Assembly: GCF_024347535.1 (NCBI RefSeq)
Contig: NZ_AP025498.1
Location: 992,001-1,056,000 of the forward strand
Length of the DNA: 64,000 nucleotides
Reading direction: 5' to 3'
Origin: Vibrio kanaloae
Lineage (GTDB): Bacteria; Pseudomonadota; Gammaproteobacteria; Enterobacterales; Vibrionaceae
Shown: positions 45,047-53,455 of the stretch, in pieces
Numbering within the stretch: position 1 is the stretch's first letter
Layout: the number at the start of each line of letters is the position of its first letter
Position numbers and translations under genes: made by a program
The notes under the pieces: model-generated
Database searches by the model: none
The model's input: only the letters and a program-made list of their open reading frames with translations
Told to the model about the DNA's origin: nothing

Positions 45047-45970
45047 ATGACTTCTTTAATGAATCGTATTTCAAGTTCACTAAAAGCAACGGCTCAAGTG
45101 AGTGCAGTCAGCAGCATATTGTTAGGTACCCCAATCGTGTCTTTCAACGTAAATGCAGAGGATATCCTCACCAGTACGCCCGTGACCTACGCGTTAGCGA
45201 CAGAGCTAACCAAAGGCACTGACATTACGACCGAGTACCTACCACCAAAACGCTACGGTATTGATCGTCTGCCGAATTGGTTTGGTACCAAGGGCGTAAG
45301 CAAAGTACTTAAATCAGGTGAAAAGGCGACCGTTGCGTTAACGTTGTCATCCATCTGGCAAGCTGATCCTACCTTTGTATACGCAAGACAAGGTAACATC
45401 CGTTTGGTTGAGGTGGATGCGGCTCAAGCGATTACACCGCGTGCACAAGGTGTTGCGGCGATTACATTGTCGAATGGTGATGTGTCTAAATACGCCTGGT
45501 TAAACCCAACTAACTTAACGCGTATGGCGGCAATTGTAGCTGACGACTTTAAGTTATTGTGGCCAGCACAATCTGAGACGATTGATAGCAACCTACAACG
45601 CGTGATGCTTGATGTTCGTGAACTGATTAACAAGCAACAGGCGGTGTTATTGGATAACGACGTAGATTCAGTGTTGTTGCTTTCAGAAAGCTTGGAAGAT
45701 TTTGTTTCAGGTAGCCAACTGTTTGTTGAAGAACGTATGTTCAAAGCCGAACTGGAATGGACAAAACAAGACAAAGCCAAGCTCAAAGCGATGTTTTTTG
45801 AAGATGATACTCTATGGTTAGTCACAGCGAAAAAGCCAAGCAACTTAATTAAATCACTAGTTCCGAATGAGCGTATCTTAGTGGTTGATTCCGTTGATCG
45901 TTGGGGACGAGTGGGGATTGATGCAAAAGCGCCGTTTGCACGCTGGGAAGTACAGCCTTTCAAAAGTTAA
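45047..45970 (+). CDS. Second substrate-binding-like protein without histidine, FpvF-like
   Basis: 307 residues, periplasmic by its signal region (ending FNVNAED). The overall layout matches the ZnuA-type fold with a central helix, but the predicted protein contains no histidine and no cysteine, so it cannot coordinate metal like its partner at 42500. In P. aeruginosa the equivalent second protein, FpvF, binds the ferri-siderophore and the first binding protein. The same job is likely here. It is the last gene of the operon. Confidence 0.82.
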   Translation: MTSLMNRISSSLKATAQVSAVSSILLGTPIVSFNVNAEDILTSTPVTYALATELTKGTDITTEYLPPKRYGIDRLPNWFGTKGVSKVLKSGEKATVALTLSSIWQADPTFVYARQGNIRLVEVDAAQAITPRAQGVAAITLSNGDVSKYAWLNPTNLTRMAAIVADDFKLLWPAQSETIDSNLQRVMLDVRELINKQQAVLLDNDVDSVLLLSESLEDFVSGSQLFVEERMFKAELEWTKQDKAKLKAMFFEDDTLWLVTAKKPSNLIKSLVPNERILVVDSVDRWGRVGIDAKAPFARWEVQPFKS

Positions 45971-45996
45971 TCAGTGAAATTAAAAGCGGTAGGATC

Positions 45997-46029
45997 AAAA
46001 AAAGCAGCCTAAATAGAGGCTGCTTTTTT
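45997..46029. terminator. Terminator of the fpv-like operon
   Basis: AAAAAAGCAGCCT/AGGCTGCTTTTTT stem with a short loop, between convergent genes. Confidence 0.88.
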
Positions 46030-46086
46030 GTATTTGTCCATTGGCTCCGTTTAGAGTGTTAGACAAGAGAACTGCGAGTTTAAAAC

Positions 46087-46296
46087 TTACTCTACAGCTT
46101 TTTCCTCTTCAGCTTCAACAGTTGCTTCGACTGCCCCCTCAACTTGTTCTTGAGCGGCTTTCTCTTGTTCTTCCGCTTCCATTTTTGCGCGGTCAGCTTT
46201 AGAAATGTAGCGAGGTTTGTTGCTACCATGCAGTTTTGAATTCGCCTGTTTCTGCTTCTTTTTTAGAATTTGATTAATTTTTTTCTTACGGTTCAT
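46087..46296 (-). CDS. DUF2986 small protein
   Basis: 69 residues with the lysine-rich MNRKKKINQILKKKQKQAN opening characteristic of DUF2986, followed by an acidic tail. Function unknown. Typical of Vibrio genomes. Confidence 0.85.
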   Translation of the reverse strand: MNRKKKINQILKKKQKQANSKLHGSNKPRYISKADRAKMEAEEQEKAAQEQVEGAVEATVEAEEEKAVE

Positions 46297-46393
46297 TGCT
46301 GCATAGCCTTGTATTTAGTTTAGGCGGTGGAGGATAATCATTTTAGTTCTAGAACTCAATATTTACATGGTACTCAGCAAGGAAAATATCACT

Positions 46394-46909
46394 ATGCAGG
46401 CAGTCGAGACCGAACGTTTACGATTAAGAATGATTACCTATCAAGATGCGGCGTTTATTCAACGATTATACAGCTCAGAAGATTTCCTGCGTTACATTGG
46501 TGATAAGGAAATCAGCGATACTGAAAAGGCTGTGGAGTACATCGAAAACAACATTCTTAAGATGCATGAAGAGAAAGGCGTCTGTTTGTTGATGGTTGAA
46601 ATCAAGGATTCTTCAACACCAATTGGTATCTGCGGATTAATCAAAAGGGATACCTTAGAGTCGCATGATATTGGTTATGGTTTCGTTCCTGAAGTCTATG
46701 GTAAAGGTTTTGCCCAAGAAGCAGCGGAAGCGATAATTGAACAAGCTAAGCAGAATGCTGACATCGGTCATTTAGTTGCCATCACAACCTCTGATAACAT
46801 TCGAAGTATCGCATTGCTGACTAAACTAGGTTTTGTGTTTGAGCGAGTCGAAGACGTATTAAGTGAAAGCGTCAATCTCAACCTGTACGGTTTATCTCTG
46901 GGCAATTAA
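46394..46909 (+). CDS. GNAT acetyltransferase, RimJ/RimL type
   Basis: About 171 residues from the ATG at 46394, which has AAGGA 10 bases upstream and gives the usual ETERLRLR start; an ATG at 46367 lacks a ribosome site. The acetyl-CoA-binding region DIGYGFVPEVYGKGFAQEAA and the C-terminal NIRSIALLTKLGFVFE are clear. Substrate unknown. It is followed 2 bases later by the YgbA-type gene. Confidence 0.88.
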   Translation: MQAVETERLRLRMITYQDAAFIQRLYSSEDFLRYIGDKEISDTEKAVEYIENNILKMHEEKGVCLLMVEIKDSSTPIGICGLIKRDTLESHDIGYGFVPEVYGKGFAQEAAEAIIEQAKQNADIGHLVAITTSDNIRSIALLTKLGFVFERVEDVLSESVNLNLYGLSLGN

Positions 46910-46911
46910 TC

Positions 46912-47307
46912 ATGTTTCAACATAACAACATTCTTCAAGGTGAACTCGCAACGGAGTACAAAACCGTTATAGCGATGGTGCACATCTACTGTAAAGCTCA
47001 CCACGGTGAAGATCGTCAGAATAACGCGTTATGTGAAGAGTGTGAGCAACTGTTGCGTTACGCCGAAACACGGCTCGATAGATGTCCTTATGGTGAAGCA
47101 AAACCGACCTGTAACAAGTGTCCAATTCATTGCTATAAACCTGATCCGAAAGAGCAAATGCGTTTAGTGATGCGTTATGCCGGGCCACGAATGCTACTTA
47201 AGCATCCTATCTTAGCGATTCGACATTTGATACATGAAAAACGAAAGGTGCCAGAGAAGCCACTGCTGAATGTGTCTAACCGCCATATGAGAATGAACAA
47301 GAAGTAA
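46912..47307 (+). CDS. ygbA: YgbA-type protein (nitrous oxide-stimulated promoter family)
   Basis: 131 residues with the cysteine pattern of the family (YCKAHH, CEECEQLL, CPYGEAKPTCNKCPIHCYKP), which probably binds an iron-sulfur cluster or metal. In enteric bacteria ygbA is part of the nitric-oxide response. It follows the acetyltransferase by 2 bases. Confidence 0.88.
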   Translation: MFQHNNILQGELATEYKTVIAMVHIYCKAHHGEDRQNNALCEECEQLLRYAETRLDRCPYGEAKPTCNKCPIHCYKPDPKEQMRLVMRYAGPRMLLKHPILAIRHLIHEKRKVPEKPLLNVSNRHMRMNKK

Positions 47308-47339
47308 ATTATGCTCTAAAAACGGTTATACCAAAAATG

Positions 47340-47368
47340 AAAAAGGTCTGATTTATCAGACCTTTTTG
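47340..47368. terminator. Bidirectional terminator between ygbA and MATE 1
   Basis: AAAAGGTCTGA/TCAGACCTTTTT stem with a 4-base loop between convergent genes. Confidence 0.88.
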
Positions 47369-47412
47369 TGTTTATAGCCGATGCCTAAACCTAAAACCTT
47401 GAACGTAAGAGA

Positions 47413-48810
47413 TTATGCCGCTTGTGGTTCTTCGTATGTCACCGTTAGGTTGTTGATCCAGCGTCGGCTTAGGTAACGATGAGAACAAATTACCAGTTTC
47501 ACCACTTCTTCTACCAACATCAAACCATAGATGTATTTGAAATCCCATCCAGCGACAAACGCGCCGTAGACACATACTGGAATACCCACCATCCACATCG
47601 CAATGAAATCCATACGCAGGCAGAACGCATTATCGCCACCAGCGCGAATAATACCGTTGATGATCACCATGTTCAGCATGCGAATCACCACAGCAAAACA
47701 CATAATGGCTATTGCAGGTGAAGCGAGTGGGTAGAGTGCACCTGTAGAAAGGTTCAGCCATGTTAGAACATGCTCTTTGCCCATAAACAGTAGCAATCCA
47801 ACAACCGCGCCGAAGCCAACGACGGCTTTAATGAATGTCAACCCCATGCTCATTGCATCATCAAATTCATCACGACCCAGTGAGTGACCAAGTAGCACTG
47901 AACATGCCACCGAAATACCAAAGAAAATCGAGTAACACAACGACTCAAACGGCGCGAGCATAGAGAACACGGCAAGTTCCGTTGTGCCCATGTGACCGAA
48001 GATCATTTGGTACGCCATCGTTCCCATTGCCCATAACACGGCATTCATCGTGAGTGGCAAAGCAATACGACGGTAAGATAACCATAATGACGGACGATGT
48101 GGTGAGCTAGGCGTGGTTAACAACCAGTGTTTACGCATGCGCATGTAGCCGTACATTAAGCCAACTTGAATTGCGCGAGCGAGTGTCGTCGCCAGTGCTG
48201 CACCTGCTACGCCCATAGCGGGAATACCAAAAGCACCTTTGATTAGAACGAAGTTAAGCGCAATGTTGAGTGCAATGGTCACCGCGCCCAATAGTAGTGG
48301 AGTTACGGTGTCACCCGATGAGCGCATGCTTGCTTCTACTACGACGACAATGTGAGTCAGCAGTAGAACAGGGAAGCCATACCATAGGTAAGTCGCGCCA
48401 AGTTCAATTACGGTTTGATCGCTGGTTTGCAACATCATTAAAAACTGAGAACCAAGAGTGATGATTGCAGTAACAGGCAACAGAACTTTTAAGCCAAACA
48501 CCATAGCGATAGATGATACTGTTCGCGCGCTTTTTCGGTCATTCCTTCCCCAGTATTGAGCAACTAATGTTCCGTTTGCTGAGGCCAACCCTGCCATAAT
48601 CATAATCGCAACGAAGTGCCATTTTGATGCAATTCCCACAGCGGCAGCTGCTTCCATACCATAATCACTGACCATTAAGACGTCAGCAAGGGCAAGAATA
48701 GCCACCAGTGCACTTTGCAAAGCAACGGGCAAACCAAGTTTAACGATACGAGGTAAGATGCTTTCTGGCTTGTTATTCATAGATGAGTTAGGGTTGATGT
48801 TAGTTGTCAT
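47413..48810 (-). CDS. MATE-family efflux protein 1
   Basis: 465 residues with twelve predicted membrane helices, MatE repeats in both halves, and the ending SRRWINNLT. MATE proteins export cationic drugs or metabolites with sodium or protons; substrate unknown. GGAG lies 5 bases before the ATG. An AraC-family gene starts 50 bases away on the other strand. It is paralogous to the MATE at 62242 (shared KWINNL/RWINNL tail and layout). Confidence 0.9.
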   Translation of the reverse strand: MTTNINPNSSMNNKPESILPRIVKLGLPVALQSALVAILALADVLMVSDYGMEAAAAVGIASKWHFVAIMIMAGLASANGTLVAQYWGRNDRKSARTVSSIAMVFGLKVLLPVTAIITLGSQFLMMLQTSDQTVIELGATYLWYGFPVLLLTHIVVVVEASMRSSGDTVTPLLLGAVTIALNIALNFVLIKGAFGIPAMGVAGAALATTLARAIQVGLMYGYMRMRKHWLLTTPSSPHRPSLWLSYRRIALPLTMNAVLWAMGTMAYQMIFGHMGTTELAVFSMLAPFESLCYSIFFGISVACSVLLGHSLGRDEFDDAMSMGLTFIKAVVGFGAVVGLLLFMGKEHVLTWLNLSTGALYPLASPAIAIMCFAVVIRMLNMVIINGIIRAGGDNAFCLRMDFIAMWMVGIPVCVYGAFVAGWDFKYIYGLMLVEEVVKLVICSHRYLSRRWINNLTVTYEEPQAA

Positions 48811-48860
48811 AAGCTCTCCGATTTATGGCAGAACTATAGTGACTTGAGTGAAGTAACAAC

Positions 48861-49754
48861 ATGTTTAAAAAACAACAAAACCTGTGCGAATCCGTCATTG
48901 ATGTTATGAAGCCTAAAACAACGTGGCAAGATGAAGTTTTTCTCGCAGAGCATTGCAAAGAACGTTTTTTGACCGTTGAAGATATCCCAGAGATGAAAAG
49001 CTGCGGTGTCTATATGGGTGGCATGGCGAAGCTGTATGACGCGTATTGGGTTGAGCGTGAATCTGTGAATGTTCATACGTTGATTTTTACTCAAGAAGGA
49101 GGCGGAATACTCACCACCTCAACCTCGGTACAAGCCATCACGCCATACACGCTTGTGGTTCTGCCTGCGGGAACGTCATTTCGCTTCGAGCTTGATCCTC
49201 AATACAATTATTGGAAAATGGCGTGGATGCTGACGCCTGATACATTGCAATGGCAACATATTGCGGGCTTGGGTCAGAGTATTGTGCCTTTCGGAGAGTG
49301 CGAACAGGTTTGGTCGCTGATGAACTTGATTCACTTTGAAATTGGCGGCCGTGCAAGTTATAGAAAACTCCTCATGAGCGAGATCATTCGAACCCTAACG
49401 GGGTTTGAGCCTAAATCGACCAACACCACAGCGCGTGTTCAAGCGTTATACAACGAAATCGAAAGTAGTCTGCATTTAACGTGGACAGTGGCAGGTATGG
49501 CGGAGCGGGTGTTTATCAGTGAAGAACAGCTAAACCGAGTGACTAAATTACTGTTTAACGTTTCCCCTCGTAGCAAGTTGATCCAGCTTAGAATGGACAA
49601 AGCGACCAGTTTGTTGAAACATCAAGATTGGTCGGTGTCGATGATTGCCAATCGATTAGGCTACAAAGATCCTTATAATTTCTCACATCGTTTCAAAAAG
49701 CATTTTGGGCTGTCACCAAGTCAATACCGAAAGAGTCACCGAGTCACAAGTTAA
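48861..49754 (+). CDS. AraC-family transcriptional regulator, divergent from MATE 1
   Basis: 297 residues (an internal ATG at 48906 is possible) with an N-terminal cupin-like sensor (VHTLIFTQEGGGILTT, VVLPAGTSFRFEL) and a C-terminal double helix-turn-helix ending NRLGYKDPYNFSHRFKKHFGLSPSQYRKS. With only 50 bases to the MATE gene it probably controls that gene and itself. Confidence 0.92.
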   Translation: MFKKQQNLCESVIDVMKPKTTWQDEVFLAEHCKERFLTVEDIPEMKSCGVYMGGMAKLYDAYWVERESVNVHTLIFTQEGGGILTTSTSVQAITPYTLVVLPAGTSFRFELDPQYNYWKMAWMLTPDTLQWQHIAGLGQSIVPFGECEQVWSLMNLIHFEIGGRASYRKLLMSEIIRTLTGFEPKSTNTTARVQALYNEIESSLHLTWTVAGMAERVFISEEQLNRVTKLLFNVSPRSKLIQLRMDKATSLLKHQDWSVSMIANRLGYKDPYNFSHRFKKHFGLSPSQYRKSHRVTS

Positions 49755-49802
49755 GCGACTGCTCTTTTGTTTGAAGGGTTAGGAAGGTTGTGATGTTGAT
49801 GT

Positions 49803-49918
49803 TTTTCAATTTTGGCGTCGAATTTTATGTGTTTATGGGTTTTCTTATCGAGGTTGACTTCCCAAAATTGAAAAGGGGGCTTCTCCTTGAAACTAAATAG
49901 TCTGAATGAGAGCCCCCC
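49803..49918 (-). terminator. Nested inverted repeats downstream of the MFS gene
   Basis: A hairpin GGGGGCT(T)CTC/GAGAGCCCCC (49876-49917) and a perfect 13-bp inverted repeat TTTTCAATTTTGG (49803-49815) / CCAAAATTGAAAA (49862-49874) lie side by side. Read on the minus strand the first hairpin is followed by CTTTTCAATTTT, so it is probably the MFS terminator. Confidence 0.6.
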
Positions 49919-49990
49919 AAACATCATCAATTGTCACAATGCAGCGACTTGTGTGATTATAATTCAATGATACAGACGCGATTTAATTAC

Positions 49991-51142
49991 TTACTCGCCT
50001 GCGATTTGAAGAGGAGAGCGTTTGAGGCTCGCCATAAGCATGTAAATAGTTGTCGCAAGCAGAGACGCAAATAGGTAAGTAAATAGACCTGCTTGTGAAT
50101 CCATGAAGCTGTCTGCTACTAGTGGGCCTGCAACCGAACCAATGCTGTAACAAAGCAGCATGATTTGAGTCACTGAAACCAGATAGCTTGGGTTTAAGTT
50201 ACGGCAACCTAAGTTAATTGCTATAGGGTAAAGGGCAAATGTCGCCATCCCCAACACAAACAAGCTCATGCCTAACATTTGAAGCTCGTGATTCATAGTC
50301 AATGCAGCAATGCTCGCGACACCGAGTAAGCTGAACAAAGCCATCAACAGAACTTGACCTACATAACGTGATAACCAAGTCACCATAGGCTGAACAGCCA
50401 TACCCCCCATAATAACCAAAGCCATTAAGCTTCCAATGTCAGATTGAGAAATGTTGCGCTGAGCTAGCTCAACAGGCATCAAGCCATAAATCGCGCCTAG
50501 CGTTAGGCCCGATACGATACAACCAATTAGAGCGCTGTGGCTCAACTTGCTGACTTGCTTAAAAGACAAAGACTGCGCATCGTGGATCGGTGGTGGTGTC
50601 GCTTGTCCGTATATTAATACAATGATTGCCCCAAACAACAGGGTGAAAATTGCGATGAAAGGGACACCGCCTGTAATCCCTAGGTAACCAATGCCAAGCT
50701 GACCAATAGCCGAGCCACCATAGAGTGAACACATATAGATAGCTAAGCGTTTTGCTCGTTGTGACTCTTCACCGCTCATTAACCAAGATTCAACGATCAC
50801 GAAAATGCCTGCCACAGAAACACCTGCGACAAAGCGAGCAAGTAACCATATTGTTTGGTGTGGAAGCATTGGTAACACAATGATTGTAGAGATGAAAATG
50901 CTCAGTGCCATCACAAATGCGTCTTTGTGACCAATACGAGCAATTGCACGTTCAATCAATAACGTACCAGCCAGTAGACCCGCATAGAATGCACTCGCCA
51001 GCCAACTCGATAAACTACTGTCTAGGCCATACTCAGAAAGCATTAATGGTAGTGAGCTCATTAAGTAGCCTGAAGCGATCGCGTAAAAAGACAGCGCAAT
51101 AACCGGAACGGTGATGCGAGTTGGTGGTTGAACGTTTTCCAA
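49991..51142 (-). CDS. Major facilitator superfamily transporter, YcaD-like
   Basis: 383 residues with twelve membrane helices. The start is a TTG with GAGG 8 bases upstream. The helix 4-5 segment RFVAGVSVAGIFVIVESWLMSG matches YcaD-type MFS proteins. Substrate unknown. It is a single gene between the AraC gene and a pseudogene-bearing region. Confidence 0.85.
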   Translation of the reverse strand: MENVQPPTRITVPVIALSFYAIASGYLMSSLPLMLSEYGLDSSLSSWLASAFYAGLLAGTLLIERAIARIGHKDAFVMALSIFISTIIVLPMLPHQTIWLLARFVAGVSVAGIFVIVESWLMSGEESQRAKRLAIYMCSLYGGSAIGQLGIGYLGITGGVPFIAIFTLLFGAIIVLIYGQATPPPIHDAQSLSFKQVSKLSHSALIGCIVSGLTLGAIYGLMPVELAQRNISQSDIGSLMALVIMGGMAVQPMVTWLSRYVGQVLLMALFSLLGVASIAALTMNHELQMLGMSLFVLGMATFALYPIAINLGCRNLNPSYLVSVTQIMLLCYSIGSVAGPLVADSFMDSQAGLFTYLFASLLATTIYMLMASLKRSPLQIAGE

Positions 51143-51416
51143 TGCAGGAGCCTCTATCTAAAGTGAAAGAAATTAAGAATTTTCCGCGACTATGTAGTAG
51201 AAAGTGAATTGGGTAAAACGAATAAAAATGGTCGTTAAGATAAAAGAGATCTATCGTCTATATACACCAAAATACAATGAAGATATTTTATGATCTGTTA
51301 TCAATTTATAAGGTTAGAAAAGCCGTTAATCCTTTTATCATTGGCTTTTAATTTGGAAGAGAATAGACCGTTGACTTGAACTTAGTTACAAAACAAATTC
51401 AATGAACCGTATATAG
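51143..51416. other. Intergenic region upstream of the acyl-CoA synthetase remnant
   Basis: AT-rich with no recognisable coding. The more 5' parts of the lost synthetase gene are not visible here, so most of it has been deleted. Confidence 0.5.
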
Positions 51417-51727
51417 ACACGCGTGTATCCGTGAGAAATCGAAGAAGTGTTGATGTGCCACCCCGATGTGGAAATGGTCGCGGCGGTGGGTGAACGATCA
51501 TGATCCTCTAGACGAAATCTAGTCGAAAAAATTCGCGCTCATGTGGTGCTTCACGAACATACACAATGTGATAGTGCTATGTTGATAGCATGGTGTAGTG
51601 AGCAACTCGCGACTACCAATACCCTTGCAAGGTGTTCATTCGTAAAGCGCTACCAATGACGGCGACAGGCAAAATTTTGAAACGAGAATTACACCCACTA
51701 GAAATAACGGAGATGACCAATGGATAG
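51417..51727 (+). pseudogene. Decayed C-terminal end of an acyl-CoA synthetase (AMP-binding enzyme)
   Basis: Translation shows the C-terminal domain of an adenylate-forming acyl-CoA synthetase in pieces. VYP-stop-EIEEVLMCHPDVEMVAAVG lies at 51423-51491, then an in-frame TGA at 51501, then EKIRAHVVLHEHTQCDSAMLIAWCSEQLA in the same frame to about 51609. After a +1 shift comes YQYPCKVFIRKALPMTATGKILKREL with the conserved TGK lysine, ending at the TAG at 51727. The first stop falls where the family has arginine (CGA to TGA). The end overlaps the start of the GMC dehydrogenase, so the two were once one operon. Confidence 0.85.
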
Positions 51728-53369
51728 TTATGATTTTATTGTTGTTGGCGGAGGTTCGGCTGGGTGTGTGATGGCTTCTCGGTTGTCGGAAGATCCTAAT
51801 GTGACGGTTTGCTTGTTAGAAGCGGGCGGTAAAGACACGAGCCCCTTTATTCACACACCCGTTGGCGTGGTCGCGATGATGCCAACCAAACTCAATAATT
51901 GGGCATTCGAAACGGTTGAACAGCCGGGTTTGAACGGTCGTAAAGGCTACCAACCAAGGGGAAAGACACTTGGCGGGTCTAGCTCTATCAATGCAATGAT
52001 GTATGCCCGTGGGCACCGCTACGACTACGACACATGGGAAAGCTTAGGTAATGCTGGCTGGAACTATGAATCGTGTCTGCCTTACTTTAAAAAAGCAGAG
52101 AATAACGAAGTCCACCAAGATGAATATCACGGCCAAGGTGGTCCTCTTAATGTGGCTAACCTTCGATCTCCAAGCCCTATGTTGGAACGTTATTTAACGG
52201 CGTGTGAATCGATAGGTGTGCCTCGTAATGAGGATATTAACGGTGCTGCTCAGTTTGGGGCGATGCCGACGCAGGTAACACAGCTGAATGGCGAACGATG
52301 CAGTGCTGCCAAGGCTTACTTAACGCCAAACCTTTCACGAACGAATCTCACGGTCGTTACTAAAGCCACCACACATAAGGTCTTGTTTGAAGGCAAGAAG
52401 GCGGTCGGCGTTGAATATGGCTCTAACGGAAAGCGTTATCAAATACGTTCTAACAAAGAGGTGATTCTATCTGCTGGCGCGTTTGGTTCTCCGCAATTGC
52501 TGTTACTGTCGGGTGTCGGTGCTGAAGCTGAACTAGAGACGCATGGCATCGAACAAGTTCATGAATTACCTGGAGTGGGAAAGAACCTTCAAGACCATAT
52601 CGACTTAGTGCACTCGTACAAATGCAGTGAAAAGCGTGAAACCTTCGGCATCTCGCTGCAAATGGCCTCTGAAATGACCAAAGCCTTACCGCTATGGCAC
52701 AAAGAACGCCGCGGTAAGATGAGCAGCAATTTTGCAGAGGGGATAGGCTTTCTCTGTTCCGAAGAGCATATCGCTGTGCCGGATTTAGAGTTTGTATTTG
52801 TGGTCGCTGTTGTAGATGACCACGCCAGAAAAATACATACCAGTCATGGGTTTACCTCTCACGTCACCTTACTACGACCGAAAAGCATAGGAACCGTGAT
52901 GCTCAATAGCAGTGATCCCTATGATCCGCCTAAGATCGATCCTGCGTTTTTCAGTCATCCTGAAGATATGGAGATCATGATTAAGGGTTGGAAGAAGCAG
53001 TATCAAATGTTAGAGAGTTCCGCGTTTGATGATATCCGTGGCAACGCTTTCTACCCCGTAGACGCCAGTGATGACAAGGCTATCGAGCAAGATATTCGCA
53101 ACCGTGCAGACACACAATATCACCCGGTGGGTACCTGTAAAATGGGACCTAGTAGCGATTCATTAGCAGTGGTGGACAAAGATCTCAAAGTTTATGGATT
53201 GGATAATTTGAGAGTCATTGATGCTTCTGTGATGCCGACACTGATTGGGGCAAACACCAATGCACCAACCATTATGATTGCCGAGAAAGTCGCAGACCAG
53301 ATCAAACAGCAATACGGATTAGGTAAGCAAGAATCTAGTATTCAAGAGAAAGGCGAAGCTGTGGTTTAA
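51720..53369 (+). CDS. GMC-family FAD dehydrogenase (alcohol/choline dehydrogenase-like)
   Basis: 549 residues. FAD-binding VVGGGSAGCVMASRLSE, RGKTLGGSSSINAMMYARGH and GAFGSPQLLLLSGVG (GMC signatures 1 and 2), and the catalytic histidine in TQYHPVGTCKMG and Asn in GANTNAP are present. It resembles AlkJ-type alcohol dehydrogenases and BetA. No bet genes are nearby. An acyl-CoA synthetase remnant overlaps its start, which favours fatty-alcohol or similar oxidation over choline. GGAG lies 7 bases before the ATG. Confidence 0.88.
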   Translation: MDSYDFIVVGGGSAGCVMASRLSEDPNVTVCLLEAGGKDTSPFIHTPVGVVAMMPTKLNNWAFETVEQPGLNGRKGYQPRGKTLGGSSSINAMMYARGHRYDYDTWESLGNAGWNYESCLPYFKKAENNEVHQDEYHGQGGPLNVANLRSPSPMLERYLTACESIGVPRNEDINGAAQFGAMPTQVTQLNGERCSAAKAYLTPNLSRTNLTVVTKATTHKVLFEGKKAVGVEYGSNGKRYQIRSNKEVILSAGAFGSPQLLLLSGVGAEAELETHGIEQVHELPGVGKNLQDHIDLVHSYKCSEKRETFGISLQMASEMTKALPLWHKERRGKMSSNFAEGIGFLCSEEHIAVPDLEFVFVVAVVDDHARKIHTSHGFTSHVTLLRPKSIGTVMLNSSDPYDPPKIDPAFFSHPEDMEIMIKGWKKQYQMLESSAFDDIRGNAFYPVDASDDKAIEQDIRNRADTQYHPVGTCKMGPSSDSLAVVDKDLKVYGLDNLRVIDASVMPTLIGANTNAPTIMIAEKVADQIKQQYGLGKQESSIQEKGEAVV

Positions 53370-53404
53370 TTCAAGAAGTTAAGTGATAACCATAAATAAA
53401 ACAG

Positions 53405-53449
53405 TAGGTTAGAGAGTCTTGGTTTGATACGACTCTCTAACCTATTTTT
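53405..53449. terminator. Bidirectional terminator between GMC dehydrogenase and trxC
   Basis: Perfect 14-bp stem TAGGTTAGAGAGTC/GACTCTCTAACCTA followed by TTTTTG. Confidence 0.9.
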
Positions 53450-53455
53450 GTGTGC

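Noticed and set aside
45424..45963. 179-residue minus-strand frame over the second binding-protein gene
   Set aside because: Serine- and threonine-rich translation with no motif and no ribosome site, antisense to a coupled operon gene.
51720..53369. Calling the GMC dehydrogenase betA
   Set aside because: No betB, betI or choline transporter is nearby, and the remnant next to it is an acyl-CoA synthetase.
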